Positions 1-11,060 of a DNA stretch of 64,000 nt are shown piece by piece. The position numbers and the translations under genes were made by a program. The DNA lies in assembly GCA_933228675.1 (NCBI GenBank), contig OW121740.1, positions 155,485,828 to 155,549,827 of the forward strand, in the 5' to 3' direction. Under the pieces are notes generated by a model that was not told the DNA's origin, did no database searches, and saw only the letters and a program-made list of their open reading frames with translations. How positions within the stretch are numbered: the first letter of the stretch is position 1; each line of letters opens with the position of its first letter. The stretch comes from Stomorhina lunata (lineage: Eukaryota > Arthropoda > Insecta > Diptera > Rhiniidae).

Positions 1-354
1 AAGTTGGTATAACCAATTTCCGACAGGTGGCGCCACTGAAAATTACTCAAATTGAATTTAATCTTAAACTATTGATTTGATCATGCTACGATATTTTGAA
101 AAGTCGTTTCGCATGAGCCGACGAGGGTTTTTATGTTGGAATGATCAATTTCCGATAGGTGGCGCCACCGACAATTACTAAAAATGAATTAAATCATAAA
201 CTTTGCATTTGATTATGCTATTATCTTTAGCAAAATTGTTGCTCATGAGCCGACAAAGGGTTTTAAATTGATGCCACTAATTTTCACCAGATGGCGCCAA
301 ATGTAATCATTAAGCAAAGTTGTTTCGCATGAATCGATGAAGGTTTCTAATGTC
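1..354. repeat. 132-bp tandem repeat, three copies
   Basis: The core GGTGGCGCCAC (last copy GATGGCGCCAA) recurs at 26, 158 and 290, exactly 132 bp apart. A second landmark, GCATGAGCCGACGAGGGTTT and variants, ends each unit near 130, 263 and 348. The third copy lacks about 46 bp between the two landmarks. The array is cut by the window edge. It is less AT-rich than its surroundings and contains the 6-bp palindrome GGCGCC. I do not recognise the family. Confidence 0.85.
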
Positions 355-1461
355 ATTCCTTATTTTAGTTAATGCCGCAGCAGCTCACGCAGAATACGGC
401 TAGTACTATATGATAATGTAAAGATTTTTTCGTTACCAGCCTTTAGACATAACTAAACGGCTTTTAGTTACTTGTTAACAATTTTGGTAACAAACCAAAA
501 AAAAATAACAACAAACCCTAAATCCAACCGTCCATCCATCCATGTATTACTAGTATGTGCTATTTTGAATTCAATTTTTATAAGTTTCAGATTCGTTTTT
601 CTAATATTTTTTTTTTTTTGCAAGTTTCTGTAAGTCAAGTTGTGTCTGTGTGCATGTGTTTGCATATTTGTTGACCTTGATTTTGTTATATACATATATG
701 AATGTGTTTTGTATAATTTGGCTGAAGCTAAACACAAATAAAGCTGAACTAACTTAGTAACTAACAATATTTGACCAAAAATATAGACGAAATGCGAAAT
801 AAAATAAAATAGAAACTGCACAAAAAATAAGATTTTTGTATACAGACAGATGGACGGACAGATACTTGAAACATTGGCTACATGTTAAAAATTTCATGAG
901 ATGAGTCTCTTGTTTTATTTATAACATTTTTTTTCGTTTAAAGCTTTGGGTTTAAAATTAAAACAATCTTTTAATAAAATTCACATAATCTGATTTTCTC
1001 AGCTTTTTAGCCAAAAAAAAAGCCATATATTATTTGAAACACAATTTAAATGCAGGAAGTAAATTATAGTATAAAACTGTGACTTTTGCAATTTCCTCAA
1101 AAGAACTTAATTTGCTGATGTTTCACATATTGTTTTTTTCTTTTGTTTAGTTGTGAATTCAAATGTTTAAAATTGCAATTTTTTTAGTTTTTTTGCTAAA
1201 TTGTTTCTATTATTTTTTTTTTTTGTTATTATTATTATGATGTGTTAAATTAGTTCTGGTTATGAACATTGAAAAAATGAATTATTATAGTCAAAAACAT
1301 ATTTTGACAGCTTTTAAAGTCAAAAATTAAAAAAAGCATCAGATGTAAAATAGAAAAAATGATGCTAATACCCCCAAAAACATTGAATTTCAAGGAAGTT
1401 TTTAAAAAAAATTTTCTAAAACTTTGGTATAATAAAAAAAATATTTTCTAGTTTAGAAGAG
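355..1461. other. AT-rich sequence, no gene seen
   Basis: There are long A and T homopolymers and short reading frames only. A 117-codon minus-strand frame at 468-821 is low-complexity, ends in a runny K/N/I-rich stretch and has no recognisable domain. The segment 841-864 (cagacagatggacggacag) resembles a stretch common in fly dispersed repeats. Confidence 0.6.
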
Positions 1462-1682
1462 TACCCAGCAAAACTTTAAATTACCAAATAATGAGATAAA
1501 CAGCCAAAATATTGAATACGAACTACTTACTCATTAGCTGCTAAAGTCATTACATTAACATGGTAATGTCATTGGAGGTAGGTACTTACCAATTGCAGAG
1601 AAGTAGGGACTTAGGTAAGCTATTGGAGAGCAACAACAAAATCGTTTGTTGTTGTTTTATTAAAAAAAAAATATTTTCTTTC

Positions 1683-1742
1683 CAACATCGGGTCTTGAAC
1701 TCACCTCCCTGCAACTGCCAGGCAGAGACTCTTCCGTTGAGA
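1683..1742 (-). other. tRNA-like module in copy A
   Basis: Read on the minus strand this begins CTCAACGGAAGAGTCTCTGCC and ends GTGAGTTCAAGACCC. The first part resembles a tRNA D-arm/A box and the second a B box (AGTTCAAGACC against GGTTCRANNCC). It aligns with the better preserved module at 24741-24813 of copy B. It is too degenerate to be a working tRNA. Confidence 0.6.
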
Positions 1743-1897
1743 ATTTTTTTATTTTTCTTATTAAACAAGTTTTTTTTTATATAAACTTAACTCATGATGA
1801 AATTATTTTTTAAAATATTTTCAAAAGGTAATATCTCAATTTTTTAAAATTCAAAATTGATTAAAAAAACTTATTCTATAAGAAAAATTTAAAAAAT

Positions 1898-1945
1898 GAA
1901 AAAAAACTGGTCTTGGTGCGACTTAAACTCAGTTCAAGTTACCAT
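1898..1945 (-). other. Second, weaker tRNA-like module in copy A
   Basis: On the minus strand the stretch GAGTTTAAGTCGCACCAAG corresponds to GGTTCAAATCCCACCAAGG at 24049-24067 in copy B, where the B box is canonical. Here it has decayed. A clear A box is not visible. Confidence 0.45.
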
Positions 1946-2065
1946 TTTAATTACCAAAAAGTACTTACTGAAATAACTTATAAGTAATTCGGAGGGTATG
2001 TTGTAGTCATTACAAGGTAACAAGTTACCAGAGTACAATGGAATGTACAAAAATTTTGCTGGGTA

Positions 2066-3127
2066 ACTTTGCTTTAATTAGAAAAGCTTACAAAAATTTT
2101 TATCTAAATCCGTATTAATAAATATACCATATATAACATAGGAGTAAAATCAAAATTATTTTGAAATTTGTAATTTATACCAAAATTTGCGAAAATAAAA
2201 ATTTAAACAAATTTTTATTAAAAAAAAAATTCTAAAATAAAATTTTATTTGAAATATTTTCTTTAGAAAAATTTTAAAATTTTCTATAGAAATATTTTTA
2301 ATTTTAATTTTACAAAAGTTTATTGCACCAGGATCCCAATTTATTGCAAATGATCACAGAAAAAAAAATTGTTAAATAATTTTTCTGAAAAAAGCTTTAT
2401 TTAAAAAAAATTACAAATTGCATCAAAAACCCTAATATATTTTTATAGATTTTGGACCTTCTAAAAAGTGAAAAAGTATTCAAAACATTCTATCACATCC
2501 ACATACACCCACAAAATCTTAACACTTTTTGTATGGGGAAAAATTTTAGTATTTTTTGTATTGCCAAAATGTTAACTACGAAGAATTGAATTACTTAAAA
2601 AACTTAAGGAAATGTAAAAAAGTACAAAACTTGCTTTATTTTAAGTTATCGAAATAAAACATTTATCAAACAGTTTTGAAGTTATTGCAACTTTCCGCGA
2701 AAATTCATGTTTTCGAAGACATGCCTAAAAATATGCAACAAAAAATTTACTTAAGAATAAATAAATTTCAATGTACGAAATTATTTACAATTCTATGGCC
2801 TGTTAGTACTAAATAGTTGAATTGTTTTCAAAATATAAAAGAATTTGTTTAGTTTTTTCATCATATGAAAGTCGTACCCATTTCTTGAGAAGGTTTCAAA
2901 AATCATTTTTGAGTTTTTTGAAAATTTTGTTCAACAAATTTTCAAAATTATAAAATTTATTTCCAGTGTCAAAAAATGAACTAAAGCGAAAATAAATATC
3001 AAGAAAATGAAAGTTCGATATCTTGAACCAATTCGACGTATTTACAACTTAAATTCGTAGATTTTCGCGAAAATTTACATTTTTAGTAATAGCAAGTGAG
3101 ATAGTGCTATGGTTGGTCAAGCCCGAC
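2066..3127. other. AT-rich sequence with a dispersed-repeat fragment
   Basis: No gene is seen. Positions 2313-2358 (TTATTGCACCAGGATCCCAA) match the dispersed repeat found at 15788-15850 and 18203-18260. Some TTTTCTATAGAAA motifs near 2275-2300 look like isolated units of the arrays described elsewhere. Confidence 0.6.
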
Positions 3128-3750
3128 TTTACGATACCCTTCATCACTAAGTTCAAAGATGCTCTTTTTCCTGTATAAAGACAAATACTTGCTAAATTTT
3201 GCCTTCATACAAACATTTTCTCAAAACTTATATATTTAAGCTGTTTCCGTCATTTGGATCTATATGAGAGCTAGGGTCAAATGTAGACCGATTATCTCGA
3301 AATTTGGCAAATTGATTACAGTTTTTACAAAACTAAACTCAAAATTCTTATTATCTTCAGATTTACAAGCGTTTTACTGGTTTTGTCTCATTTAGTGTGT
3401 TTTGACAGAAGAGTTTGTATGGGAGCTATGGTCGAATGTGGACCGATTTCAACAAAATTTGTTACAGTAATTTTGGTTTACATAAGCAGTAAATGTTTAA
3501 AATTTCATAAAAATAGTTCTTCATCAATTCCGGGAAGTGAGACCTATTTCAGTAGCCATGGTCGCACTATCAAAAAAATGATCTGTGTCAAATTTCATCA
3601 AATTATCTTTTGAATTGCGACCTGTACTTTGATAACATGGTTTACGGACAGATGGACGGACGGGCTGATATCTTTAAATCAACTCAGAAAGTGATTCTAA
3701 GCATATTGGTATAATACCCTTTCCACCTTTGGTGGTGAAGGGTATAATTA
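3128..3750. mobile_element. Dispersed repeat ending in a GGTGAAGGGTAT hairpin
   Basis: The left end carries GATACCCTTCATCA (about 3136) and the right end GGTGGTGAAGGGTATAAT (about 3731-3748), which are inverted matches. At the right end ATAATACCCTTTCCACC and GGTGGTGAAGGGTAT face each other across TTT and can fold into a hairpin. The interior has two related segments, about 3260-3290 and 3421-3450, each reading roughly 'tatgrgagctagggtcraatgtrgaccgatt', and the stretch ggacagatggacggacggg before the hairpin. Such ends are familiar from dispersed repeats of flies; the family is not identified. The 76-codon frame inside (3383-3613) has no recognisable domain. Confidence 0.65.
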
Positions 3751-5351
3751 CTATTTTGGTGCTGATAGGGTTAAACTTGATGTGGCAGCCTTTTGTGTGT
3801 TAGTAAATAAATTGAGAAATCATCTATGACAGGTCAATACAAGAAGCTGAAAAGTAATCGACAGTTAAACATCTAAAAGTTAGGCATCAGTTAATGGAAA
3901 TATTCATTAACGCCTGACAGGTTCAGATATGTGTTGTCTTTTCATGGCCCTATCTGAAGGGGTGTTTAAAAGAAGGGAGAAAAGTGACTAGACGAATAGA
4001 CATGTTGAAATGAATGAAATATTTGCAAAATATTTAGACTTTTTATATAAATATTGAATAGTTTTATTTTTATATTAAAAAAATGACTCATTTTACATTA
4101 AAAAATAATAGCCGGATTATTAGCATTTTTTTGAAATTGCCCGTTGTCTGTTTCTATTTATAAAGTTGCCTTTATTTTATGTGTGTAAAACAATTAATTA
4201 ATCATATCTAATAAATATTATATATTTTAAAATCTTAGTCATATTTTCCTGTAACATTTTAGCAGAAAATTTATTATTAAACACAAAAATTTAGGTCAAA
4301 TTAATATAAAGATTAAAAGTTTCTTAAACTGAACTATAAATGATTAACGGATAGCGTTAGATAAATATGTATATAAAAAATATAATAAGGCAAACAAATA
4401 AATATTAAAAGCAAATAACAAAATATCATAGTCATAGTGGAACAAATGATGCCCTACACCATTTAATTACAAAGAAATTCAGTCAGATTTGATGCTTATT
4501 TAAAACAAAAGTCATATTATATCATATGACTCATTAGTAAATTGAAACTAAATATGCAAATATATGCAAATGAATTCTAAGCCGTTATAAAGCTGTGACT
4601 TCAGCCTTTTATTTGTTATAAATTTTGTTTAACAAGTTTAAGCTTAAAACAATTATATCATACCTAAACTCTTCTAAAATTTTTAAAAACTTAAAAAGGA
4701 GCAAAAAAATGTTAATGATGTAACCTTTTTAAAACATTAACACTAAGAATGATATATATATGAAATTAAAGGCCTTAGTCTCAGCTATACAGCGGTGTAT
4801 AAAACATTTGCATATATTTGCATATTTAGCCTAAAAGTGATATAAAATTAAAGAACAAACAATTTTTTAAGTACTGCTTAAACTTGATTAAATCGATTTA
4901 ATGAGTTCATATTTTCTATTTTTATTAGAAGATATTAGACAAATACTTTCCTTCTTTACAAACCTCATCACCAGCCTAATACACTTTCCCCACCTTTTAA
5001 TAATGTAGTTTATGGAAAAGAATTTTTTCCATTTTTTTTTTTAACAAAAGTCAAAGTATTTTCAGCTGTGAAAAAATATTTACACACAAAAACAAACACA
5101 TAACTCAAAAGAAAAAAATATTAACAATGTTTTTGCTATTATTATGGCTAAATACTAAATGTACAAGTTGATGTATTTAACACTTTCGCTTTTATTTTTG
5201 TTATTTAGCTCAAATCAGAAAAAATATTAAACAATATTTTCTATTTTATGTGTTTAGACCAGTCATGGGCAAAAACTGTATTTGCTATTACCTGTTATAG
5301 GAAAATAAATTCTGCCGACACATACAACAATTGTAAGGAGCATAAACATAT
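3751..5351. other. AT-rich sequence, no gene seen
   Basis: Ordinary AT-rich DNA with poly-A/T runs. The only local structure noted is two nearby stretches sharing 'atatgcaaatatatgcaaatga' or its reverse complement near 4550 and 4810. No reading frame above 60 codons was convincing. Confidence 0.6.
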
Positions 5352-6905
5352 TATTTCTAACGAAAATTTTTCTATAGAAAAATATTTCTAACGAACACTT
5401 TTCTATAGAAAAATATTTCTAACGAACACTTTTCTATAGAAAAATATTTCTAACGAACACTTTTCTATAGAAAAATATTTCTAACGAAAATTTTTCTATA
5501 GAAAAATATTTCTAACGAAAATTTTTCTATAGCAAAATATTTCTAACGAAAATTTTTCTATAGAAAAATATTTCTAACGAAAATTTTTCTATAGAAAAAT
5601 ATTTCTAACGAAAATTTTTCTATAGAAAAATATTTCTAACGAAAATTTTTCTATAGAAAAATATTTCTAACGAAAATTTTTCTATAGAAAAATATTTCTA
5701 ACGAAAATTTTTCTATAGAAAAATATTTCTAACGAAAATTCTTCTATAGAAAAATATTTCTAACGAAAATTTTTCTATAGAAAAATATTTCTAACGAAAA
5801 TTTTTCTATAGAAAAATATTTCTAACGAAAATTTTTCTATAGAAAAATATTTCTAACGAAAATTTTTCTATAGAAAAATATTTCTAACGAAAATTTTTCT
5901 ATAGAAAAATATTTCTAACGAAAATTTTTCTATAGAAAAATATTTCTAACGAAAATTTTTCTATAGAAAAATATTTCTAACGAAAATTTTTCTATAGAAA
6001 AATATTTCTAAGGAAAATTTTTCTATAGAAAAATATTTCTAACGAAAATTTTTCTATAGCAAAATATTTCTAACGAAAATTTTTCTATAGAAAAATATTT
6101 CTAACGAAAATTTTTCTTTATGAAAAATATTTCTAACGAAAATTTTTCTATAGAAAAATATTTCTAACGAAAATTTTTCTATAGAAAAATATTTCTAACG
6201 AAAATTTTTCTATAGAAAAATATTTCTAACGAAAATTTTTCTATAGAAAAATATTTCTAACGAAAATTTTTCTATAGAAAAATATTTCAAACGAAAATTT
6301 TTCTATAGAAAAATATTTCTAACGAAAATTTTTCTATAGAAAAATATTTCTAACGAAAATTTTTCTATAGAAAAATATTTCTAACGAAAATTTTTCTATA
6401 GAAAAATATTTCTAACGAAAATTTTTCTATAGAAAAATATTTCTAACGAAAATTTTTCTATAGAAAAATATCAAAAATTCAAAATTTTTCTATAGAAAAA
6501 TATTTCTAACGAAAATTTTTCTATAGAAAAATATTTCTAACGAAAATTTTTCTATAGAAAAATATTTCTAACGAAAATTTTTCTATAGAAAAATATTTCT
6601 AGCAAAAATTTTTCTATAGAAAAATATTTCTAACGAAAATTTTTCTATAGAAAAATATTTCTAACGAAAATTTTTCTATAGAAAAATATTTCTAACGAAA
6701 ATTTTTCTATAGAAAAATATTTCTAACGAAAATTTTTCTATAGAAAAATATTTCTAACGAAAATTTTTCTATAGAAAAATATCAAAAATTCAAAATTTTT
6801 CTATAGAAAAATATTTCTATTGAAAATTTTTTCTATAGAAAAATATTTTAATCGAAAAATTTATATACAAAATATTAAACATTTTTCAATAGAAAAATTT
6901 TTAAT
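5352..6905. repeat. 31-bp tandem array, CTATAG core (about 50 copies)
   Basis: The unit reads ATTTCTAACGAAAA followed by TTTTTCTATAGAAAAAT; successive CTATAG cores are exactly 31 bp apart (for example 5651 and 5682). Most units are identical, so the array is recently homogenised. The first three units carry GAACAC instead of GAAAAT. Two units carry the variant TCAAAAATTCAAAA at 6471 and 6782, 311 bp apart. The 3' end decays into degenerate units from about 6810. Confidence 0.95.
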
Positions 6906-8070
6906 AATGAACATTATATATACGCGAATTACAAAAAGTCTTCGGCTTCTGGTGATATAAGCTGACTAAGCCTGATCATATGCATACGCCGTCTGTGACA
7001 TTAACTTCACACACAAGTCGTCCGCTTATTTATGATGCTACAAATACTAGCCCCACTTAGGTTCAATTTTATATATTTGTAGGTATCCTGTTGTCCACTT
7101 ATACTACAACCCTTTTTTGTAGATATAACTTCTTATATAGGTTTATATTTTGTGTTCCTGTAACATATGGAAAAAGTTAAGGAATAATTACAAAAAAAGA
7201 AGCCTAGAAGTGAAAAATGAAAAGTATTTAAACTTAAAATGTTGACACATATTTAAAAGTGTATGTGTGAATGCATGTCCGCAAGAAACCAACACCACAG
7301 AGGAACTCACTCACACAGATATTCAAACAAATATTTTCAAGTAACGGAAAAATGTTTTGTTAAATATTTAATTTCAGACAAAAAATCTAGAATAATTTAT
7401 GATGACAAGTGTTTCATTTATTACCAACTACAGGAATGCAGAAAACAATTTATTTATGCACAAAAATATAGAATTTAATAAGCACTTACTTGAGTTCACA
7501 CATGAATATTTTAAACAGAGACAATAGGGGGGTTCTGGGCTAGACTAGGAAGTCAATAAAGTAAAAGAAGTACAATTTTTTTCATAAAATTCTTAAAAAA
7601 GGCAAAGGATTTTTCCCTAGAACCTTGTTCTTTAAAGGTTATTTAAATGTAAAATGAAAACTTAGTTAACTTATTTATTTAGAATCTGCCTTTATATAGA
7701 AATAGTAAGAATTATCAATTCAAATCTGTGCTAATATCTTTCTAGCTCTAGTATTGTTAATAGTCATAAAGTTTGCTTTATACGACACAACTTCCGGTCA
7801 TAAAAATAAATTTGTATTAAACACTAACAAATATTTTGAATACTCACAAGAATAATAATTAAGCAATAATATTTACAAAAATATATTTAAGTATTTTTTA
7901 ATATTTTTGACACTTTGAAAACAACAGCAAAATTTGTAATTGCAATCAAATGGAATGCAATGAAATTAAATGTCAGTATGAAACAACTTATGGGAAAAGT
8001 GGCTCTTTAAAACAACAGTGGGACAATAAAATGTATCCTAAAATTATTAATAAACAAGTAAGAATAAGCA
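6906..8070. other. Unique AT-rich spacer, no gene seen
   Basis: Somewhat less AT-rich than its flanks. A 71-codon plus-strand frame at 7263-7478 (starts MCECMSARNQHHRG) has no recognisable domain and no clear splice or promoter context, so I do not call it a gene. Confidence 0.55.
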
Positions 8071-9566
8071 AGAATTTTTAAAAATTTCCTATAAAAATAG
8101 AAAATTTCTCTATCAAAATAGAACATTTTTGAAAAATTTCCTATAAAAATAGAAAATTTTTGAAAAACTTCCTATAAAAATAGAAAATTTTTCGAAAGTC
8201 TCCTATAAAAATAGAAAATTTTTGAAAAATTTCCTATAAAAATAGAAAATTTTTGAAAAATTTTCTATAAAAATAGAAAATTTTTTTAAAATTTCATATC
8301 AAAATAGAAAATCTTTGAAAAATTTCCTATAAAAATAAGAAATTTTTGAAAAATTTCCTATAAAAATAGGAAACTTTTGAAAAATTTCCTATAAAAATAG
8401 GGAATTTTTGAAAAATTTCCTATAAAAATAGAAAATTTTTGAAAAATTTCCTATAAAAATAGAAAATTTTTGAAAAATTTACTATAAAAATAGAAAATTT
8501 TTGAAAAATTTCCTATAAAAATAGAAAATTTTTTAAAAATTTCCTATAAAAATAGAAAATTTTTGAAAAATTTCCTATAAAAATAGAAAATTTTTGAAAA
8601 ATTTCCTATAAAAATAGAAAATTTTTGAAAAATTTCCTAAAAAAATAGAAAATTTTTGAAAAACTTCTTATAAAAATAGAAAATTTTTGAAAAATTTCCT
8701 ATAAAAATAGAAAATTTTTGAAAAATTTCCTATAAAAATAGAAAATTTTTGAAAAATTTCCTATAAAAATAGAAAATTTTTGAAAAATTTCCTATAAAAA
8801 TCAAAAATTTTTGAAAAATTTCCTATCAAAATAGAAAATTTTTGAAAAGTTTCCTATAAAAATAGAAAATTTTAGAAAAATGTTCGTATAAAAATAGAAT
8901 ATTTTTGAAAAATTTCCTACAAAAATAGAAAATTTTTGGAAAATTTCCTATAAAAATACAAAATTTTTTGGAAATTACCTATAAAAATTTATTGGAAAAT
9001 TTCCTAAAAAAAATAGAAAATTTTTGAAAAATTTCCTATCAAAATAGAAAAATTGTACTTAAAATAGAAAGCTTTTGAAAAATTTTCTATAGAAATAGTA
9101 AATTTTTGAAAAATGTCCTATAAAAATAGAAAATTTTTGAACAGTTTCCTACAAAAATAGAAAATTTTTGAAAAATTTCCTATAAAAATAGTAATTTTTT
9201 AAAAACTTCCTATAAAAATTTATCATTTTTATAGGAAAATTTTCAAAAATTTACTATAAAAATAGTAAATTTTTAAAAAATATCCTATAAAAATAGAAAA
9301 TTTTTGAAAAAATTTCTATAAAAATATTGAATTTTTAAAAATTTTTATATTAATATAGAAAATTTTTGAAAAAATTTCGTATAAAAATAGTAAAATTTTA
9401 AAAAAATTTCTAAAAAATATTAAAATTTTTGAAAAATTTCCTTTAAAAATAGAAAATTTTTAATAAATTACCTATAAAAATAGAAAATTTTTGAAAAGTT
9501 TTCTATAAAAATTGAAAATTTTTTAAAAATTTTCCATAAAAATAGAAAATTTTTGAATAATTTTCT
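8071..9566. repeat. 31-bp tandem array, CTATAAAAATAG core (about 48 copies)
   Basis: The unit combines CCTATAAAAATAGAAAA and TTTTTGAAAAATTT, with period 31 (cores at 8699 and 8730). It is the same family as 41645-45600 but written in the opposite orientation. Divergence increases after about 8830. A local orientation switch at 9207-9237 forms a perfect fold-back of TTCCTATAAAAAT and ATTTTTATAGGAA. Confidence 0.95.
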
Positions 9567-10252
9567 TTGTGGAAAATGTTATCGAAAGCTTTATTTTCTC
9601 CTTTCTCATCCCACTGTGCCTTGAATACTTTGGCATAAAAAATCTGTTCATGCAATTTTAAAATGTTTTTTGTTTTCGTTTGTAGGTGTTATCAAATGAA
9701 AAAGTCCTTCGCGGTTTAATAGCTTTACAATTTTAACCAACAACCCCCTCCCCCATACCCCAGCTCATCCACTTTTTATTCCTAACGATTTAAACCACAG
9801 ACTCTCTTTTGATGCCATTAATAAATGGAAAAGAGTGTCGAGTGCGTGACCATGTAGAAGTGGATGTATGTGTGATTGTGAGCACAGGACCGTCTGTCTG
9901 TCTGTGTGTTGAAGTGCGTGCAAGTGCGAATATTTGATTGTGTTGTTGTTTTTATCAATTTACATACTTGTACTGCATCCACTAAATAAAATATTAACAG
10001 CAATTGCAACAATGACGACATACAATAGCAACTGCAGCAGAATCAGCAGCAAATGGAAAACATTTACGAGTTCAGAATTGTTGTTTTTATAATGAAAATG
10101 AAAATGCTTTTTACAATAAATAAATTTCACTTTTTTTCTTTTGGTTTGGGTGATATAAACCCATCATGCAACAATAACCAAGAATATTCAGATTCATATT
10201 TATATATAAATATTAAACCAATGTGGGTGTTTTGTTGCACTAATTTTAAGTA

Positions 10253-10286
10253 AATATATTCATATGAATGTTCATATGAATATATT
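10253..10286. repeat. Perfect inverted repeat, 16-bp arms, 2-nt spacer
   Basis: AATATATTCATATGAA and TTCATATGAATATATT flank TG. Each half also contains the 10-bp palindrome TTCATATGAA. Confidence 0.9.
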
Positions 10287-10693
10287 GTAACTATGACCAA
10301 GTGTATAATTCTTACAACCATATTAAAAGTATGTAAATTGTGTGTTTGTATTGCAACATCTTCTCTAGTAAATGTCAGAATCTTGTAGTCCGACCAAATA
10401 GAAATAAACAAGCCCATCCAACCATTTAGTCAACCAACCGTCCTTCCTTTCTACATATTCTTTCATCTGACCGGCTTTCCATCCTTTTGACCATTTGTCG
10501 TACCCGTCTTCTGTGTTTGTGTAATTTTGATATTATTTATGTATTTGCTATAATGAATGTGTGCGTGTGTTTGTGTGTATGCGTTTGTTTCTATTTTGTG
10601 TTGCCGACATCTGAGTTTAAAGTCTTTTGGTCATAATATTTAAATGATTGTGAATGTCACCCAGAACAATTGTGGTTTTTATGTTGTTCTTAC

Positions 10694-10772
10694 TGCCGTT
10701 GCTGTTGCTTGTATCTGCTGATGCTGCTGCTGTTGTTGTTGCTGTTGTGTTGCACAAGAGTTGCTGCTACTG
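10694..10772. repeat. Opa-like GCT/GTT trinucleotide run
   Basis: Imperfect repeats of GCT, GTT and GCC (for example GATGCTGCTGCTGTTGTTG), equivalent to CAG/CAA on the other strand. Such runs are common in insect genes and introns. The frames across it (L- or A-rich) are a by-product. Confidence 0.75.
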
Positions 10773-11060
10773 TTTTTATTTCATGTCTCAAGTGTTTGAA
10801 CAAAAAAAAAAAGCAGGGAATTATTTTATATTCATACAGACAGATTTCGTTTATATTTTTATGAGTATTTTGTTTAAATATTTTTTTTATAGAAAATATT
10901 TTTTCATAAAGACCAATTGTAAACAATTAGCAAACAGTAACAACTTTAATGGTTAAGAATGAGAATTTTTTGAGCTTGGACATAATTTAAAAGAATTGAA
11001 TTTTGTGAATAATTAAAAAAAAAAACTTCACAATAAATATTGACAACTTTATTCCTAAAA

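Larger units (their letters stand above)
1462..2065 (-). mobile_element. Inverted-repeat element, copy A (MITE-like)
   Basis: A 604-bp element bounded by TACCCAGCAAAA at 1462 and TTTTGCTGGGTA ending at 2065. Both ends carry TA, so a TA target duplication is possible. Each subterminal region holds repeated short motifs such as GTACTTACC, GGTAATG and GTCATTAC. Copy B at 23907-25062 matches it in inverted orientation through the terminal 150 bp on both sides and in the middle, which defines the ends independently. No transposase is encoded, so it would be non-autonomous. Two tRNA-like modules lie inside on the minus strand. I cannot name the superfamily. Confidence 0.85.
9567..11060. other. Unique spacer with opa-like repeat, no gene seen
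   Basis: This holds GT/CTGT-rich microsatellite-like stretches (9890-9915, 10560-10590), a perfect palindrome at 10253-10286 and an opa-like GCT/GTT run at about 10694-10772. Overlapping 64-100 codon frames on both strands reflect the low-complexity composition and are not supported as genes. Confidence 0.6.

Noticed and set aside
468..821. 117-codon minus-strand frame
   Set aside because: Low-complexity, no domain, no signal for splicing or promoter; typical of chance frames in AT-rich DNA.
5352..6905. Possible CRISPR array
   Set aside because: Direct repeats are contiguous without unique spacers, and the genome is a eukaryote; this is a satellite.
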